Positions 1-6,777 of a stretch of DNA of 26,872 bases are shown here, piece by piece. This stretch comes from UBA2428 sp002343545 (GTDB lineage: Bacteria > Bdellovibrionota > UBA2428): the NCBI GenBank assembly GCA_937952285.1, contig CALFZE010000042.1, forward strand, positions 1 to 26,872, given 5' to 3'. A program made the translations under genes and the position numbers. How positions within the stretch are numbered: position 1 is the first letter of the stretch; each line of letters opens with the position of its first letter. The notes beneath the pieces are model-generated. The model was not told the origin of the DNA, searched no databases, and saw only the letters and a program-made list of their open reading frames with translations.

Positions 1-140
1 TCCTTCAGCTGCTTGCCCTTCATGGCGTCCTTGGCGCGCACGCGGCGCAGGATCTCGGGCGCGAAGTTCGGGATGCCGGTGAAGACGAGGTCCTCGCCCT
101 CGGTCAGTGTGTCGCCGATGCGCAGCAGGCCGATGCCGGG
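1..140 (-). pseudogene. prfC: Peptide chain release factor 3 (PrfC) fragment, partial
   Basis: Read on the minus strand, the first ~137 bases encode a peptide containing RIGDTLTEGE, FTGIPNFAPEILRR and KDAMKGKQLKE. This matches the region of RF3, the GTPase that recycles release factors 1 and 2, which follows its beta-barrel domain (E. coli has the related FTGIPNFAPELFRRIRLKD). Only about 45 codons of a roughly 530-codon gene are present, and the window edge cuts the 3' side. On the 5' side the frame stays open only to an in-frame stop at 189-191 and contains no start codon. The expected preceding residues (a G-L-x-N-H-G-like stretch) are absent. It is therefore a truncated piece, either a decayed gene or an assembly junction at a contig end. 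The family call is from remembered homology and is fairly secure; the boundary is approximate. Confidence 0.6.
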
Positions 141-146
141 CCGGAC

Positions 147-178
147 GGGGCTTCGGTGGGGTCGGGGGGTGGGCGGGG
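147..178 (+). other. G-quadruplex-type G-run cluster
   Basis: Five runs of three to six G (147-150, 158-161, 164-169, 171-173, 175-178) are separated by loops of 7, 2, 1 and 1 nt, which satisfies the usual G3+N1-7 pattern. The cluster lies exactly where prfC similarity ends. It is followed immediately by a 9-bp hairpin at 177-197 (GTCTAA/TTAGAC core with a GCT loop). Whether it folds in vivo is unknown. Confidence 0.4.
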
Positions 179-208
179 TGTCTAAGCTTTAGACGCCGCC
201 TATTCAGG

Positions 209-236
209 TTGACGCCGTTTGGACCGGGTTTACCTA
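209..236 (+). promoter_or_regulatory. Possible upstream promoter for fecR-like gene
   Basis: A TTGACG hexamer (209-214) is followed after 16 nt by TACCTA (231-236), a fair -35 and a poor -10. It would give a leader of about 105 nt for the FecR-domain gene. The rest of 198-336 shows no gene that I recognise; two short hairpins (around 245-260 and 263-277) are visible. A competing promoter call is the -10-like hexamer right at the start codon. Confidence 0.25.
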
Positions 237-336
237 AACTTAATGGGGGTGCAGATCCCCTAAGTCTTTCGCGACTTTCCTCCGTCGCCGTTCCGTTCGG
301 GCGCTTGGGCCTTCAGATTTTCGCGCGGCTCTTCCG

Positions 337-342
337 TAAACT
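337..342 (+). promoter_or_regulatory. -10-like hexamer TAAACT abutting fecR-like start
   Basis: TAAACT ends exactly 6 nt before the ATG at 349, so transcription from it would begin at or next to the A of the start codon and give a leaderless mRNA. The nearby AGGG (343-346) is too close to be a comfortable Shine-Dalgarno. No convincing -35 is present. Confidence 0.3.
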
Positions 343-348
343 AGGGAT

Positions 349-1446
349 ATGGGGAACGTCAGCTTTCGTATCTTTCTCCAGTCCGCGGTGCTCGGTCTCG
401 CGCTCGCGACGACGGCGGTCTTCGCCGAAAGTCCCGTGGGCACGGTCGATCTTTTCAAGGGAAGCGTCGCTATCCTCGATACGAAGGGCAAGCCGACGAA
501 TCGCGCCATCAAGAAAGGTACCGAGTTCTTTCTGGGCGAAACGATCAAGACCGGCGCCGACGGCCGGGTGAAGCTTGTCTTCGCCGAAGGCGGCGAGAAG
601 GGCTCGAACAGCGTCGTGCTCGGCGCGACGGCCGTGCTCAAGATCGAGCGGGCGGCGACGGCCGCGAACCCCAACCAGGCCGGTACGACCCTGAGTCTCG
701 CCGCGGGCGAGGTCCGGGCCGACGTTCGCCGCAAGTATTCCGGCGAGGGCGGCGACAAGTTCGAGGTCCGCACGAAGAACGCCGTCGCCGGCGTGCGCGG
801 GACCGTGTTCCTGACGCGCCTCACGGCGCGCGGGCAAACCGAAGTCGCGACGGAGCGCGGTGCCGTCGCCGTGCGCGGCCTCACGGGTAAGCAAGAGGTC
901 ATGGTGAATCCGGGCATGTTCGCGTCGGTCGCGGCCGTGGGCTCCGTCGCGGCGCCCAAGCCGATCGCCTCGAACCCCGCGCTCAAGCAAGTTATCCAGA
1001 ACCTCGGCGGCGCGGAAGCGGGCGCCGCCGCTTCGTCTTCGGGCGAGGCGGGGGCTTCGTCGGGCGCGAGCTCGGGTTCCGGCTCGGCCAAATCCGAATC
1101 CTCTTCTTCGACTTCGGGCAAGTCCGGCGAAGGCGGCGTCGCGGCGTCGGCGCCCGAATCCTCGGCCCCCTCGAAGGACGCTCCGCCTCCGGGAGCCCTG
1201 ACGCGCGAGCCGGTCGCGACGACGGAAGGTCCGGGCGGCCGTTCCCCGGCTTCGGTCGGCGGCGTCACGCCCGCGCCCGCGCCGGCCTTCATGGGCCAAT
1301 CCGCGTCGGCCGCTCCGCGCCCTTCGATGGGCGGCGTGACGGAAGCCATCAAGTACGTGCCGGGCAATCAACGCTCGGGGGACGTGGCCGCCCAGGTTCC
1401 GGTGGGGCCGCCGGCCCAACCCCGGGTGACGGTGAAGATCGAATAG
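349..1446 (+). CDS. Secreted FecR-domain protein
   Basis: A 365-residue protein with a Sec signal peptide (residues 1-26, ending AVFA). About residues 28-200 form a FecR domain: VGTVDLFKGSVAI, the GETIKTGADGRVKLVF block, LSLAAGEVRADV and KNAVAGVRGTVF are characteristic. This family is found both in iron-signalling anti-sigma regulators and in exported proteins of unknown role. No transmembrane anti-sigma segment or adjacent ECF sigma/TonB receptor gene is visible, so a periplasmic or surface role is more likely than signalling; that is inference. The C-terminal ~150 residues are low-complexity Ser/Ala/Gly/Pro-rich and probably disordered. The ATG is chosen because the signal peptide begins there. 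It stands alone ahead of gcvT, with a 79-nt gap. Confidence 0.8.
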   Translation: MGNVSFRIFLQSAVLGLALATTAVFAESPVGTVDLFKGSVAILDTKGKPTNRAIKKGTEFFLGETIKTGADGRVKLVFAEGGEKGSNSVVLGATAVLKIERAATAANPNQAGTTLSLAAGEVRADVRRKYSGEGGDKFEVRTKNAVAGVRGTVFLTRLTARGQTEVATERGAVAVRGLTGKQEVMVNPGMFASVAAVGSVAAPKPIASNPALKQVIQNLGGAEAGAAASSSGEAGASSGASSGSGSAKSESSSSTSGKSGEGGVAASAPESSAPSKDAPPPGALTREPVATTEGPGGRSPASVGGVTPAPAPAFMGQSASAAPRPSMGGVTEAIKYVPGNQRSGDVAAQVPVGPPAQPRVTVKIE

Positions 1447-1525
1447 CGGGTTTCCGCGTCTAACGCTCTGCGCTGGCGACGGCTGCTCGCTCGACAAGCT
1501 AGCCCCCCTTTGATGAACTCCGCGC

Positions 1526-2614
1526 ATGTCCGAATCGCTGCGCAAAACTCCGCTTTGGAATCGTCACGTCGAGTTGAAAGCCCGCCTCGTACCCTTTTCG
1601 GGATACGAGATGCCGGTGCAGTATACGGGCGTCGTCGACGAGCACCAAAGCGTGCGTTCGGCGGCCGGTCTTTTTGATGTCGCGCATATGGGAGCCCTCG
1701 ACGTCGAGGGGCCCCACGCCGAGGCTTTCCTCAACCACGCCCTCACGCGTAAGGTCGGCGTCGCCGTCGGCCGCGCGGTCTACTCGCTCCTTTGTTTGGA
1801 AGGCGGCGGCACGGTCGACGACCTGATCGTTTACCGTTTGGCCCCCGAGCGTTTCCGTCTCGTGCTGAACGCGGGCAACAAGGACAAGGACTTCGCCCAT
1901 CTGCGTTCGCTCCCGGGCGCCGATCGGGTGCGTTTTACGAGCCGCTTCGAAGATCTTTCGATCTTGGCCCTCCAAGGCCCCAAGGTTCCCGAGATCCTCA
2001 AGGCCATGGGCTTCGAAGGCGAGTGGCCGCGCCCCTTCCGTTATCTCGAGACCCGGCTCCTCGGACGCTTTGAGGTCGGCTTCGGTACGACGGGTTACAC
2101 CGGCGAGATCGGCGGCGAGATCTTCGTGAAGTCGTCCGAGGCGTCGGACTTCTGGGCCGAGCTCATGCGCGTCGGCGCGCCCTTCGGCTTGAAGCCGGTC
2201 GGGCTCGGCGCGCGCGACACGCTCCGCACCGAGATGGGCTACAGCCTTTACGGTCACGAACTCAGCGAAAGCATCGACCCGATCGAAGCCGGCCTCGAGT
2301 GGGCCGTGAGTTTTGACAAGGACTTCGTCGGCAAGGGCGCGATCGAGCGCTCGCGTCTCGCCCCCCGTCGCAAGATCGTCGCGCTCAAGCGCGATTCGCG
2401 GCAAGCGCCGCGCGCCGGCATGTCCGTGCACGACGCCGCCGGCGCGAAGGTCGGCGAGGTGACTTCGGGCACCTTCGCGCCCTCGCTCGGCTACGCGATC
2501 GGTCTCGCGCTCGTGGAGGCTTCGGCGCCCGGCCCCTATTTCGTCGATATCCGCGGGGAAAAGATCCCCTTCGAAACGACCGAGAGACCTTTCCACAAGA
2601 AGCAAGGAGCCTGA
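1526..2614 (+). CDS. gcvT: Aminomethyltransferase (glycine cleavage T protein)
   Basis: T protein of the glycine cleavage system. It takes the aminomethyl group from lipoylated GcvH and forms 5,10-methylene-tetrahydrofolate plus ammonia in the cytoplasm. At 362 residues it is full length for the family. Hallmarks: the N-terminal PLWNRHVELKARLVPFSGYE, FDVAHMG (usually FDVSHMG), YTGEIGGEIF and the GARDTLRTEMGYSLYGHE segment that contributes to the folate site. The C-terminal GcvT barrel ends with GKIP-like strand residues. It opens a four-gene operon; gcvH starts 4 nt after its stop. The ATG at 1526 matches the family N-terminus but has no evident Shine-Dalgarno. I looked for a glycine riboswitch in the 79-nt gap upstream and saw none. 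Confidence 0.95.
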   Translation: MSESLRKTPLWNRHVELKARLVPFSGYEMPVQYTGVVDEHQSVRSAAGLFDVAHMGALDVEGPHAEAFLNHALTRKVGVAVGRAVYSLLCLEGGGTVDDLIVYRLAPERFRLVLNAGNKDKDFAHLRSLPGADRVRFTSRFEDLSILALQGPKVPEILKAMGFEGEWPRPFRYLETRLLGRFEVGFGTTGYTGEIGGEIFVKSSEASDFWAELMRVGAPFGLKPVGLGARDTLRTEMGYSLYGHELSESIDPIEAGLEWAVSFDKDFVGKGAIERSRLAPRRKIVALKRDSRQAPRAGMSVHDAAGAKVGEVTSGTFAPSLGYAIGLALVEASAPGPYFVDIRGEKIPFETTERPFHKKQGA

Positions 2615-2618
2615 AACG

Positions 2619-3005
2619 ATGTCTTCGATTCCATCCGACCTCAAGTACGCCAAGAGCCACGAGTGGGTGCGTAAATCCTCGACCCCGCGACACGTCGTCG
2701 TGGGCATCACGGACTTTGCCCAATCCGCGCTCGGCGACGTGACCTTCGTTCAGCTGCCGGCCGTCGGCCGCGTGCTCAAGCGCGAAGAGAGCTTCGGCAC
2801 GGTCGAGAGCGTCAAGGCCGTGAGCGAAGTCTACGCGCCGCTTTCGGGCAAGGTCCTCAAGGTGAACGAAGCCTTGAACGCCGACCCGGCCGTCATCAAC
2901 ACGGACCCCTACGCCGGCGGCTGGCTGCTCGAGCTCGAAGTGAGCGACGAGTCCGAATGGTCCGCCTTGCTCGATCCCCAAGCCTACCAAAGCGTCGCCG
3001 TCTGA
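2619..3005 (+). CDS. gcvH: Glycine cleavage system H protein
   Basis: Small lipoyl carrier (128 residues, normal length) that shuttles the aminomethyl intermediate between P, T and L proteins. The start KYAKSHEWVR is typical. The lipoylation site is visible as ESVKAVSEVYAP, with Lys66 the expected lipoyl lysine. The C-terminal GGWLLELEVSDESEW is also diagnostic. It is preceded by AAGGAG about 9 nt before the ATG and lies 4 nt after gcvT, so the two are probably translationally coupled. The gene for the L protein (dihydrolipoyl dehydrogenase) is not in this window. Confidence 0.96.
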   Translation: MSSIPSDLKYAKSHEWVRKSSTPRHVVVGITDFAQSALGDVTFVQLPAVGRVLKREESFGTVESVKAVSEVYAPLSGKVLKVNEALNADPAVINTDPYAGGWLLELEVSDESEWSALLDPQAYQSVAV

Positions 3006-3017
3006 TTCGGCCCGAGA

Positions 3018-3035
3018 GCCTGTCCGGATAACCCC
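3018..3035 (+). repeat. Solo arm of the dispersed inverted repeat
   Basis: The gcvH-gcvPA spacer carries an 18-nt stretch matching AGCCTRTCCGGATAACCCC, almost identical to the left outer arm of the compound repeat at 22421-22510. Here there is no core and no right arm. It sits directly upstream of the gcvPA ribosome binding site (GAGGAG). Confidence 0.5.
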
Positions 3036-3047
3036 GAGGAGTTCCGA

Positions 3048-4442
3048 ATGCGTTACCTTCCCCTGACGGCGGACGAGAAGAAGAAGATCTTGGATCTTTG
3101 CGGCGTCAACCGCTTCGAAGATCTCATCCAAGACGTGCCGGCCGACCTGCAACTGCACAGCCTGCTCGACGTCGAGGGGGCGCTTTCCGAGAGCGAGCTC
3201 GTCTCGCACCTTTCGGAACTCGCCGAGAAGAACCCGGCCGCCAAGATGACCTGTCATTTGGGCCAGGGCATCTACGACCACCTTTGGCCGACGGTGCTCG
3301 ACCAGATCGTGAATCGCGGGGAATTCCTGACGGCCTACACGCCGTACCAGCCCGAGGTCAGCCAGGGCACGCTGCAGCTCATCTTCGAATACCAATCCAT
3401 GATCGCCGATCTGCTCGGCATGGAAGTCTCGAACGCCTCACTCTACGACGGCCCGACCTCGGTCGTGGAAGCCGTGCTCATGTCGGCCCGTCTGGGCGGC
3501 CACAAGGGCGGCGTCGTCTACGTGAACGAGGGCGCGCACGCGCGTCTCTTCGACGTGCTCGAGACCTACCTCTCGCCGCTCGGTTTCAAGGTGAAGATCT
3601 GGTCCGCGGATCCGAAGCTCCTTCGCTCGACCCACGCGACCGCGCGCGAAAGCGCCGCGGGCGAGCCGGTCGTGGCGACGGTCCTGCAATCGCCCAACCG
3701 CTGGGGCCTCATCGAGGACTGGTCCGAGCTCAAGCAGGTCGCGGGCGAGCTCGCCTGCCGCTCGGTTGCCTACCTCCCGCACGCCCTCGCGACGGCGTAC
3801 TTCGAGAGCCCGGGCGAGGCCGGGGTCGACATCGCCGTGGGCGAGGGGCAGTCCTTCGGCCTGCCGATGGGCTTCGGCGGTCCGCACTTGGGACTCTTCG
3901 CTTGCCGCAGCTCCGACGTCCGTCAGATGCCGGGCCGCCTGGTCGGCGTGACGGAAGACGCCAAAGGGCAGCGCGCTTTCTGCATCACGCTCTCGACCCG
4001 GGAACAGCACATTCGTCGCGACAAGGCGACGAGCAACATCTGCTCGAACCAGAACCTCATGGCGGTGCGCGCGGGACTCTACTTGACGCTCATGGGTCCG
4101 GACGGACTTAAGCGCGTCGCCGAGGCTTGCCGCATCCACGCGGGGCTCGCGGCCGAGGCCTTCCGCAAGCGCGTCCAAAAACGCTTTCCGGATCTTCAGT
4201 TGCTCGAAGGCGACGGGCTTGCCGAGATCGCGATCCTCGTGCCGCCGAAACGCGCCCTCTGGTTCGACGAAGTTCGGGCCCGCGGCGAAGCGGCGGGAGT
4301 TCTCGTCGGCGAGCGCGTCGCCGTGCCGAAGTCTTCGGGCTTCGTGGGCGCCCTCGTCTCGGCCTTTACCGAACGCCATACGGCGCAGGACATCGAACGC
4401 TGGTCGCAGATCCTGGCCGGCGAAGAAGGAGTCGGATCGTGA
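3048..4442 (+). CDS. gcvPA: Glycine dehydrogenase (decarboxylating) subunit 1
   Basis: Alpha half of the two-subunit P protein. With GcvPB it forms the PLP enzyme that decarboxylates glycine and transfers the aminomethyl group to the lipoyl arm of GcvH. 464 residues, slightly longer than the usual ~440-450. Family signatures include the N-terminal MRYLPLT, AYTPYQPEVSQGTLQ, the ASLYDGPTSVVEAVLMS segment, GGPHLGLFACR and the REQHIRRDKATSNICSNQ stretch. The catalytic PLP lysine is expected in the partner subunit, not here. GAGGAG lies about 8 nt upstream of the ATG. The end overlaps the GTG start of gcvPB by 4 nt (GTGA), an arrangement suited to matched production of the two subunits. Confidence 0.96.
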   Translation: MRYLPLTADEKKKILDLCGVNRFEDLIQDVPADLQLHSLLDVEGALSESELVSHLSELAEKNPAAKMTCHLGQGIYDHLWPTVLDQIVNRGEFLTAYTPYQPEVSQGTLQLIFEYQSMIADLLGMEVSNASLYDGPTSVVEAVLMSARLGGHKGGVVYVNEGAHARLFDVLETYLSPLGFKVKIWSADPKLLRSTHATARESAAGEPVVATVLQSPNRWGLIEDWSELKQVAGELACRSVAYLPHALATAYFESPGEAGVDIAVGEGQSFGLPMGFGGPHLGLFACRSSDVRQMPGRLVGVTEDAKGQRAFCITLSTREQHIRRDKATSNICSNQNLMAVRAGLYLTLMGPDGLKRVAEACRIHAGLAAEAFRKRVQKRFPDLQLLEGDGLAEIAILVPPKRALWFDEVRARGEAAGVLVGERVAVPKSSGFVGALVSAFTERHTAQDIERWSQILAGEEGVGS

Positions 4443-5911
4443 AGTGGCCTCTCCGCACCCGTCTGAGTCTCGAGAATTCGACCCCCGGTCACCGGGGCTA
4501 TAGCCTGCCGAAACCCGCGGGCGAGGAAGCGCCGCCGCTCAAGAGCGCGAAGCGTCGGGGCGCCAAGCTCCAGCTGCCCGAGCTCTCCGAGCTCGACGTC
4601 GTTCGGCATTACACCCGTCTTTCGCACCTGAACTACTCGATCGACGGCGGCATGTACCCGCTCGGGTCGTGCACGATGAAGTACAACCCGCGGATCAACG
4701 AGTTGACCTCGGGCGATTCGGGCTTCACGCACTTGCACCCGCTCGCGCCGACGACCCTCGTGCAGGGCGCGCTCGAGCTCATGTACCGCCTCGAGAACAT
4801 CCTGGCCGAAGTGGCCGGTTTCTCGCGGGTGACGCTGCAACCCGGCGCCGGCGCGCAGGGCGAGTACGCGGGCATCCGTATGATCCGCGCTTGCCTCGAG
4901 GAGCGCGGCGACGCGCGCCGCAAGATCCTCATCCCGCAGTCCGCGCACGGCACGAACCCCGCGACGGCCGTCATCTGCGGCTACGAAGTCGTGCAGATCG
5001 GCGCCCGCAAGGACAACGGCCTCGTGGACCTGGCCGAAGTCGAAGCGCTTACGCGCGAAGGCGACGTGGCGGGCATCATGGTCACGAACCCCAACACGAT
5101 CGGCCTCTTCGAGACCGAGATCAAGAAGCTCTCCGATCTCATCCACGAACGCGGCGGCCTCGTGTACTGCGACGGCGCGAACATGAACGCCATGCTCGGT
5201 ATCACGCGTCCGGGCGACGCGGGCGTCGACGTCATGCACTTCAACATGCACAAGACCTTCACGACGCCCCACGGTGGCGGCGGTCCGGGCTGCGGCGGCG
5301 CGGGCGTCTCCAAGACCCTCGTTCCCTACTTGCCTTCCCCGACCGTGGAACGCGACTTCGAGACGGGCGAGTTCACTTTCCGCACGGACAACAAGCACTC
5401 CATCGGCAAGGTGAAGGACTTCTACGGTCACTTCCTCATGATGGTGCGCGCCTACACCTACATCCGCGAGCTCGGTCCGCAGGGACTGCGCAAGGCGGGG
5501 CAGGATGCGATCCTGCTCGCGAACTACGTGCGCGCGCGCCTGCGCGAGCACTACGACATCGCCTTCGATCGCGCGTGTATGCACGAAGTCGTGTTCACGG
5601 ATAAGCGTCAGCTCAAGCACGGCGTGAAGACGGTCGACATCGCCAAGCGCCTGATCGACGAAGGCTTTCACCCGCCGACGGTTTACTTTCCGCTCATCGT
5701 GTCGGGCGCGATGATGATCGAGCCGACCGAGACGGAATCGCTCTCGACGGTTGAGGCCTTCTGCGAAGCCATGATCAAGATCGCGAAAGAGGCCGAGGAG
5801 CCGGACGCGTTCAAGAAGTACTTCGAAGGCTGTCCGCGCGAGATGCCCTTCGGGCGCATCAACGAGACGAAGGCGGCCAAAGAACTCAAACTAACCTGGA
5901 AAATGCTGTAG
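4439..5911 (+). CDS. gcvPB: Glycine dehydrogenase (decarboxylating) subunit 2
   Basis: Beta half of the P protein and the PLP-binding subunit. 490 residues from the GTG at 4439, the normal length. The PLP lysine is Lys272 in HFNMHKTFTTPHGGGGPG; GSCTMKYNPR, QPGAGAQGEYAG and SAHGTNPATA are further family signatures. The open frame extends upstream to 4127, but that part merely overlaps gcvPA in another frame. The GTG start is chosen because AAGGAG lies about 7 nt before it, the protein then begins with the usual family N-terminus, and it overlaps the gcvPA stop by 4 nt. It is the last gene of the operon; a long inverted repeat follows within a few nucleotides of the stop. Confidence 0.96.
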   Translation: MKWPLRTRLSLENSTPGHRGYSLPKPAGEEAPPLKSAKRRGAKLQLPELSELDVVRHYTRLSHLNYSIDGGMYPLGSCTMKYNPRINELTSGDSGFTHLHPLAPTTLVQGALELMYRLENILAEVAGFSRVTLQPGAGAQGEYAGIRMIRACLEERGDARRKILIPQSAHGTNPATAVICGYEVVQIGARKDNGLVDLAEVEALTREGDVAGIMVTNPNTIGLFETEIKKLSDLIHERGGLVYCDGANMNAMLGITRPGDAGVDVMHFNMHKTFTTPHGGGGPGCGGAGVSKTLVPYLPSPTVERDFETGEFTFRTDNKHSIGKVKDFYGHFLMMVRAYTYIRELGPQGLRKAGQDAILLANYVRARLREHYDIAFDRACMHEVVFTDKRQLKHGVKTVDIAKRLIDEGFHPPTVYFPLIVSGAMMIEPTETESLSTVEAFCEAMIKIAKEAEEPDAFKKYFEGCPREMPFGRINETKAAKELKLTWKML

Positions 5912-5912
5912 C

Positions 5913-6007
5913 CCGCCGAAAATCGGCCGCTCGCGGCGTCGCTCGCTCGTCGTGTGCTATCAGCACACTTCCTCGCTCGCTCCTTGCGATCGACCGATTT
6001 TGGGCGG
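5913..6007. repeat. Compound inverted repeat, copy 1 (divergent member)
   Basis: Outer arms 5913-5926 and 5994-6007 pair over 13 bp with one central mismatch (CCGCC, mismatch, AAAATCGG). In the middle, GTGTGCT/AGCACAC (5952-5958 and 5962-5968) forms a perfect 7-bp hairpin with an ATC loop. Read on the minus strand, the segments between arms and hairpin contain GCAAGGAGCGA and GAGCGAGCGA. These correspond to GCAGGGAGCGA and GAGCGACCGA of the copies at 9045-9152 and 22421-22510. It lies between the convergent ends of gcvPB and the 6128-6751 gene and could act as a terminator. Confidence 0.55.
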
Positions 6008-6013
6008 TCTAGA

Positions 6014-6122
6014 CGGGCTTTGCCCGCATTTGCGTCGATGAGGACGCGCTCGTGCCTTTGGCACTTGCGGTTCGGGCTTGCGCCTTTGGCGCTCGCGCGG
6101 GACGGGCTTGCGTCTGCGACGC
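6014..6122. repeat. Array of five short hairpins with covarying stems
   Basis: Five 5-bp hairpins follow each other: CGGGC-TTT-GCCCG (6014-6026), GCGTC-GATGAG-GACGC (6032-6047), GTGCC-TTT-GGCAC (6052-6064), GCGCC-TTT-GGCGC (6080-6092) and GCGTC-TGC-GACGC (6110-6122). The last three sit in similar flanks (CGGGCTT before, TCGCG or similar after), so this looks like a degenerate tandem repeat of about 18-30 nt whose stems changed in compensating pairs. The array occupies the rest of the convergent intergenic region, and no open frame there looks real. Confidence 0.55.
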
Positions 6123-6127
6123 TCGCT

Positions 6128-6751
6128 TTATTTTGTGTCGTTGAGGGGGAGGGAGCCGTCCTTCGAGCGGTCGAAGCCGGGGTTGCCGCCGTCGAGTTCG
6201 TAGTTTTCGTCTTTGTTTTCCCAGGTCATGTAGCGCTTGAGGGGGCGGCCGCTGCTCTGGTCGACCGCGAGAAAGTTGGCGAAGGGTTTGAATTCGGCCA
6301 CGACGGCGCCGCCGTTCGGGGCGCCGAGGGGGAGTTGCTTTACGCGGGCGCGGAAGACGACGTAGGTGTCGGGGAGGCCCGGGATGGAAACGTGGCGGGC
6401 CGACTTGTTGTCGATCTGCGCTTGGATCTGGACCTTCTTCATGTGGTGGGTCTTCGCGACGAGGCTTTTGCCGTTCTGCTTGAGCTCGACGAAGACGCCG
6501 AAACCTTCGAAGGTCGCCGCGTCGAAGGCGCCGCGCTTCACGGCGAGTTTGAAGTCGATTTGGCGCTCGCCGGGGGTGTTCTTTACCCATTCGGCGGCCA
6601 CGAGGATCATGTTCGAGGACTCTTGGTCCTCTTCGGGAATCTCGGCCGCGATCGCGACCGCCATCGGCGGGCGCTTGGCGTGCGCGTCGTTGCCCGCGCC
6701 GATCGAAAGGAAGGCGAGGCCGGTGAAGAGCCATTTGAAAGACGAGTTCAT
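6128..6751 (-). CDS. Exported protein of unknown function
   Basis: A 207-residue protein that I do not recognise. Residues 1-25 form a signal peptide (hydrophobic LFTGLAFLSIGAG, cleavage near AHA/KR). The mature part is rich in beta-prone segments (FGVFVELKQNGKSL, TYVVFRARVKQL, GAVVAEFKPFANFLAV) with no cysteines or evident catalytic motif, so a periplasmic or surface beta-rich fold is plausible. AAGGAG lies 5 nt before the ATG, a strong site. It follows the 721-residue exported gene on the same strand after 26 nt, so the two probably share an mRNA and possibly a function. Its stop is adjacent to the mini-hairpin array. Confidence 0.7.
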   Translation of the reverse strand: MNSSFKWLFTGLAFLSIGAGNDAHAKRPPMAVAIAAEIPEEDQESSNMILVAAEWVKNTPGERQIDFKLAVKRGAFDAATFEGFGVFVELKQNGKSLVAKTHHMKKVQIQAQIDNKSARHVSIPGLPDTYVVFRARVKQLPLGAPNGGAVVAEFKPFANFLAVDQSSGRPLKRYMTWENKDENYELDGGNPGFDRSKDGSLPLNDTK

Positions 6752-6777
6752 GCGTTCTCCTTGTGAATCCCGAATCG

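Noticed and set aside
1447..1525. Possible glycine riboswitch ahead of gcvT
   Set aside because: The gap is only 79 nt, too short for even a single aptamer plus expression platform, and none of the conserved glycine-aptamer bases were seen.
4196..5671. Long minus-strand open frame (491 codons) opposite gcvPB
   Set aside because: It mirrors a strongly conserved gene, has His/Arg/Val-rich composition typical of antisense frames in GC-rich DNA, and shows no domain. The same holds for long frames opposite gcvT, FecR, flgI and flgK.
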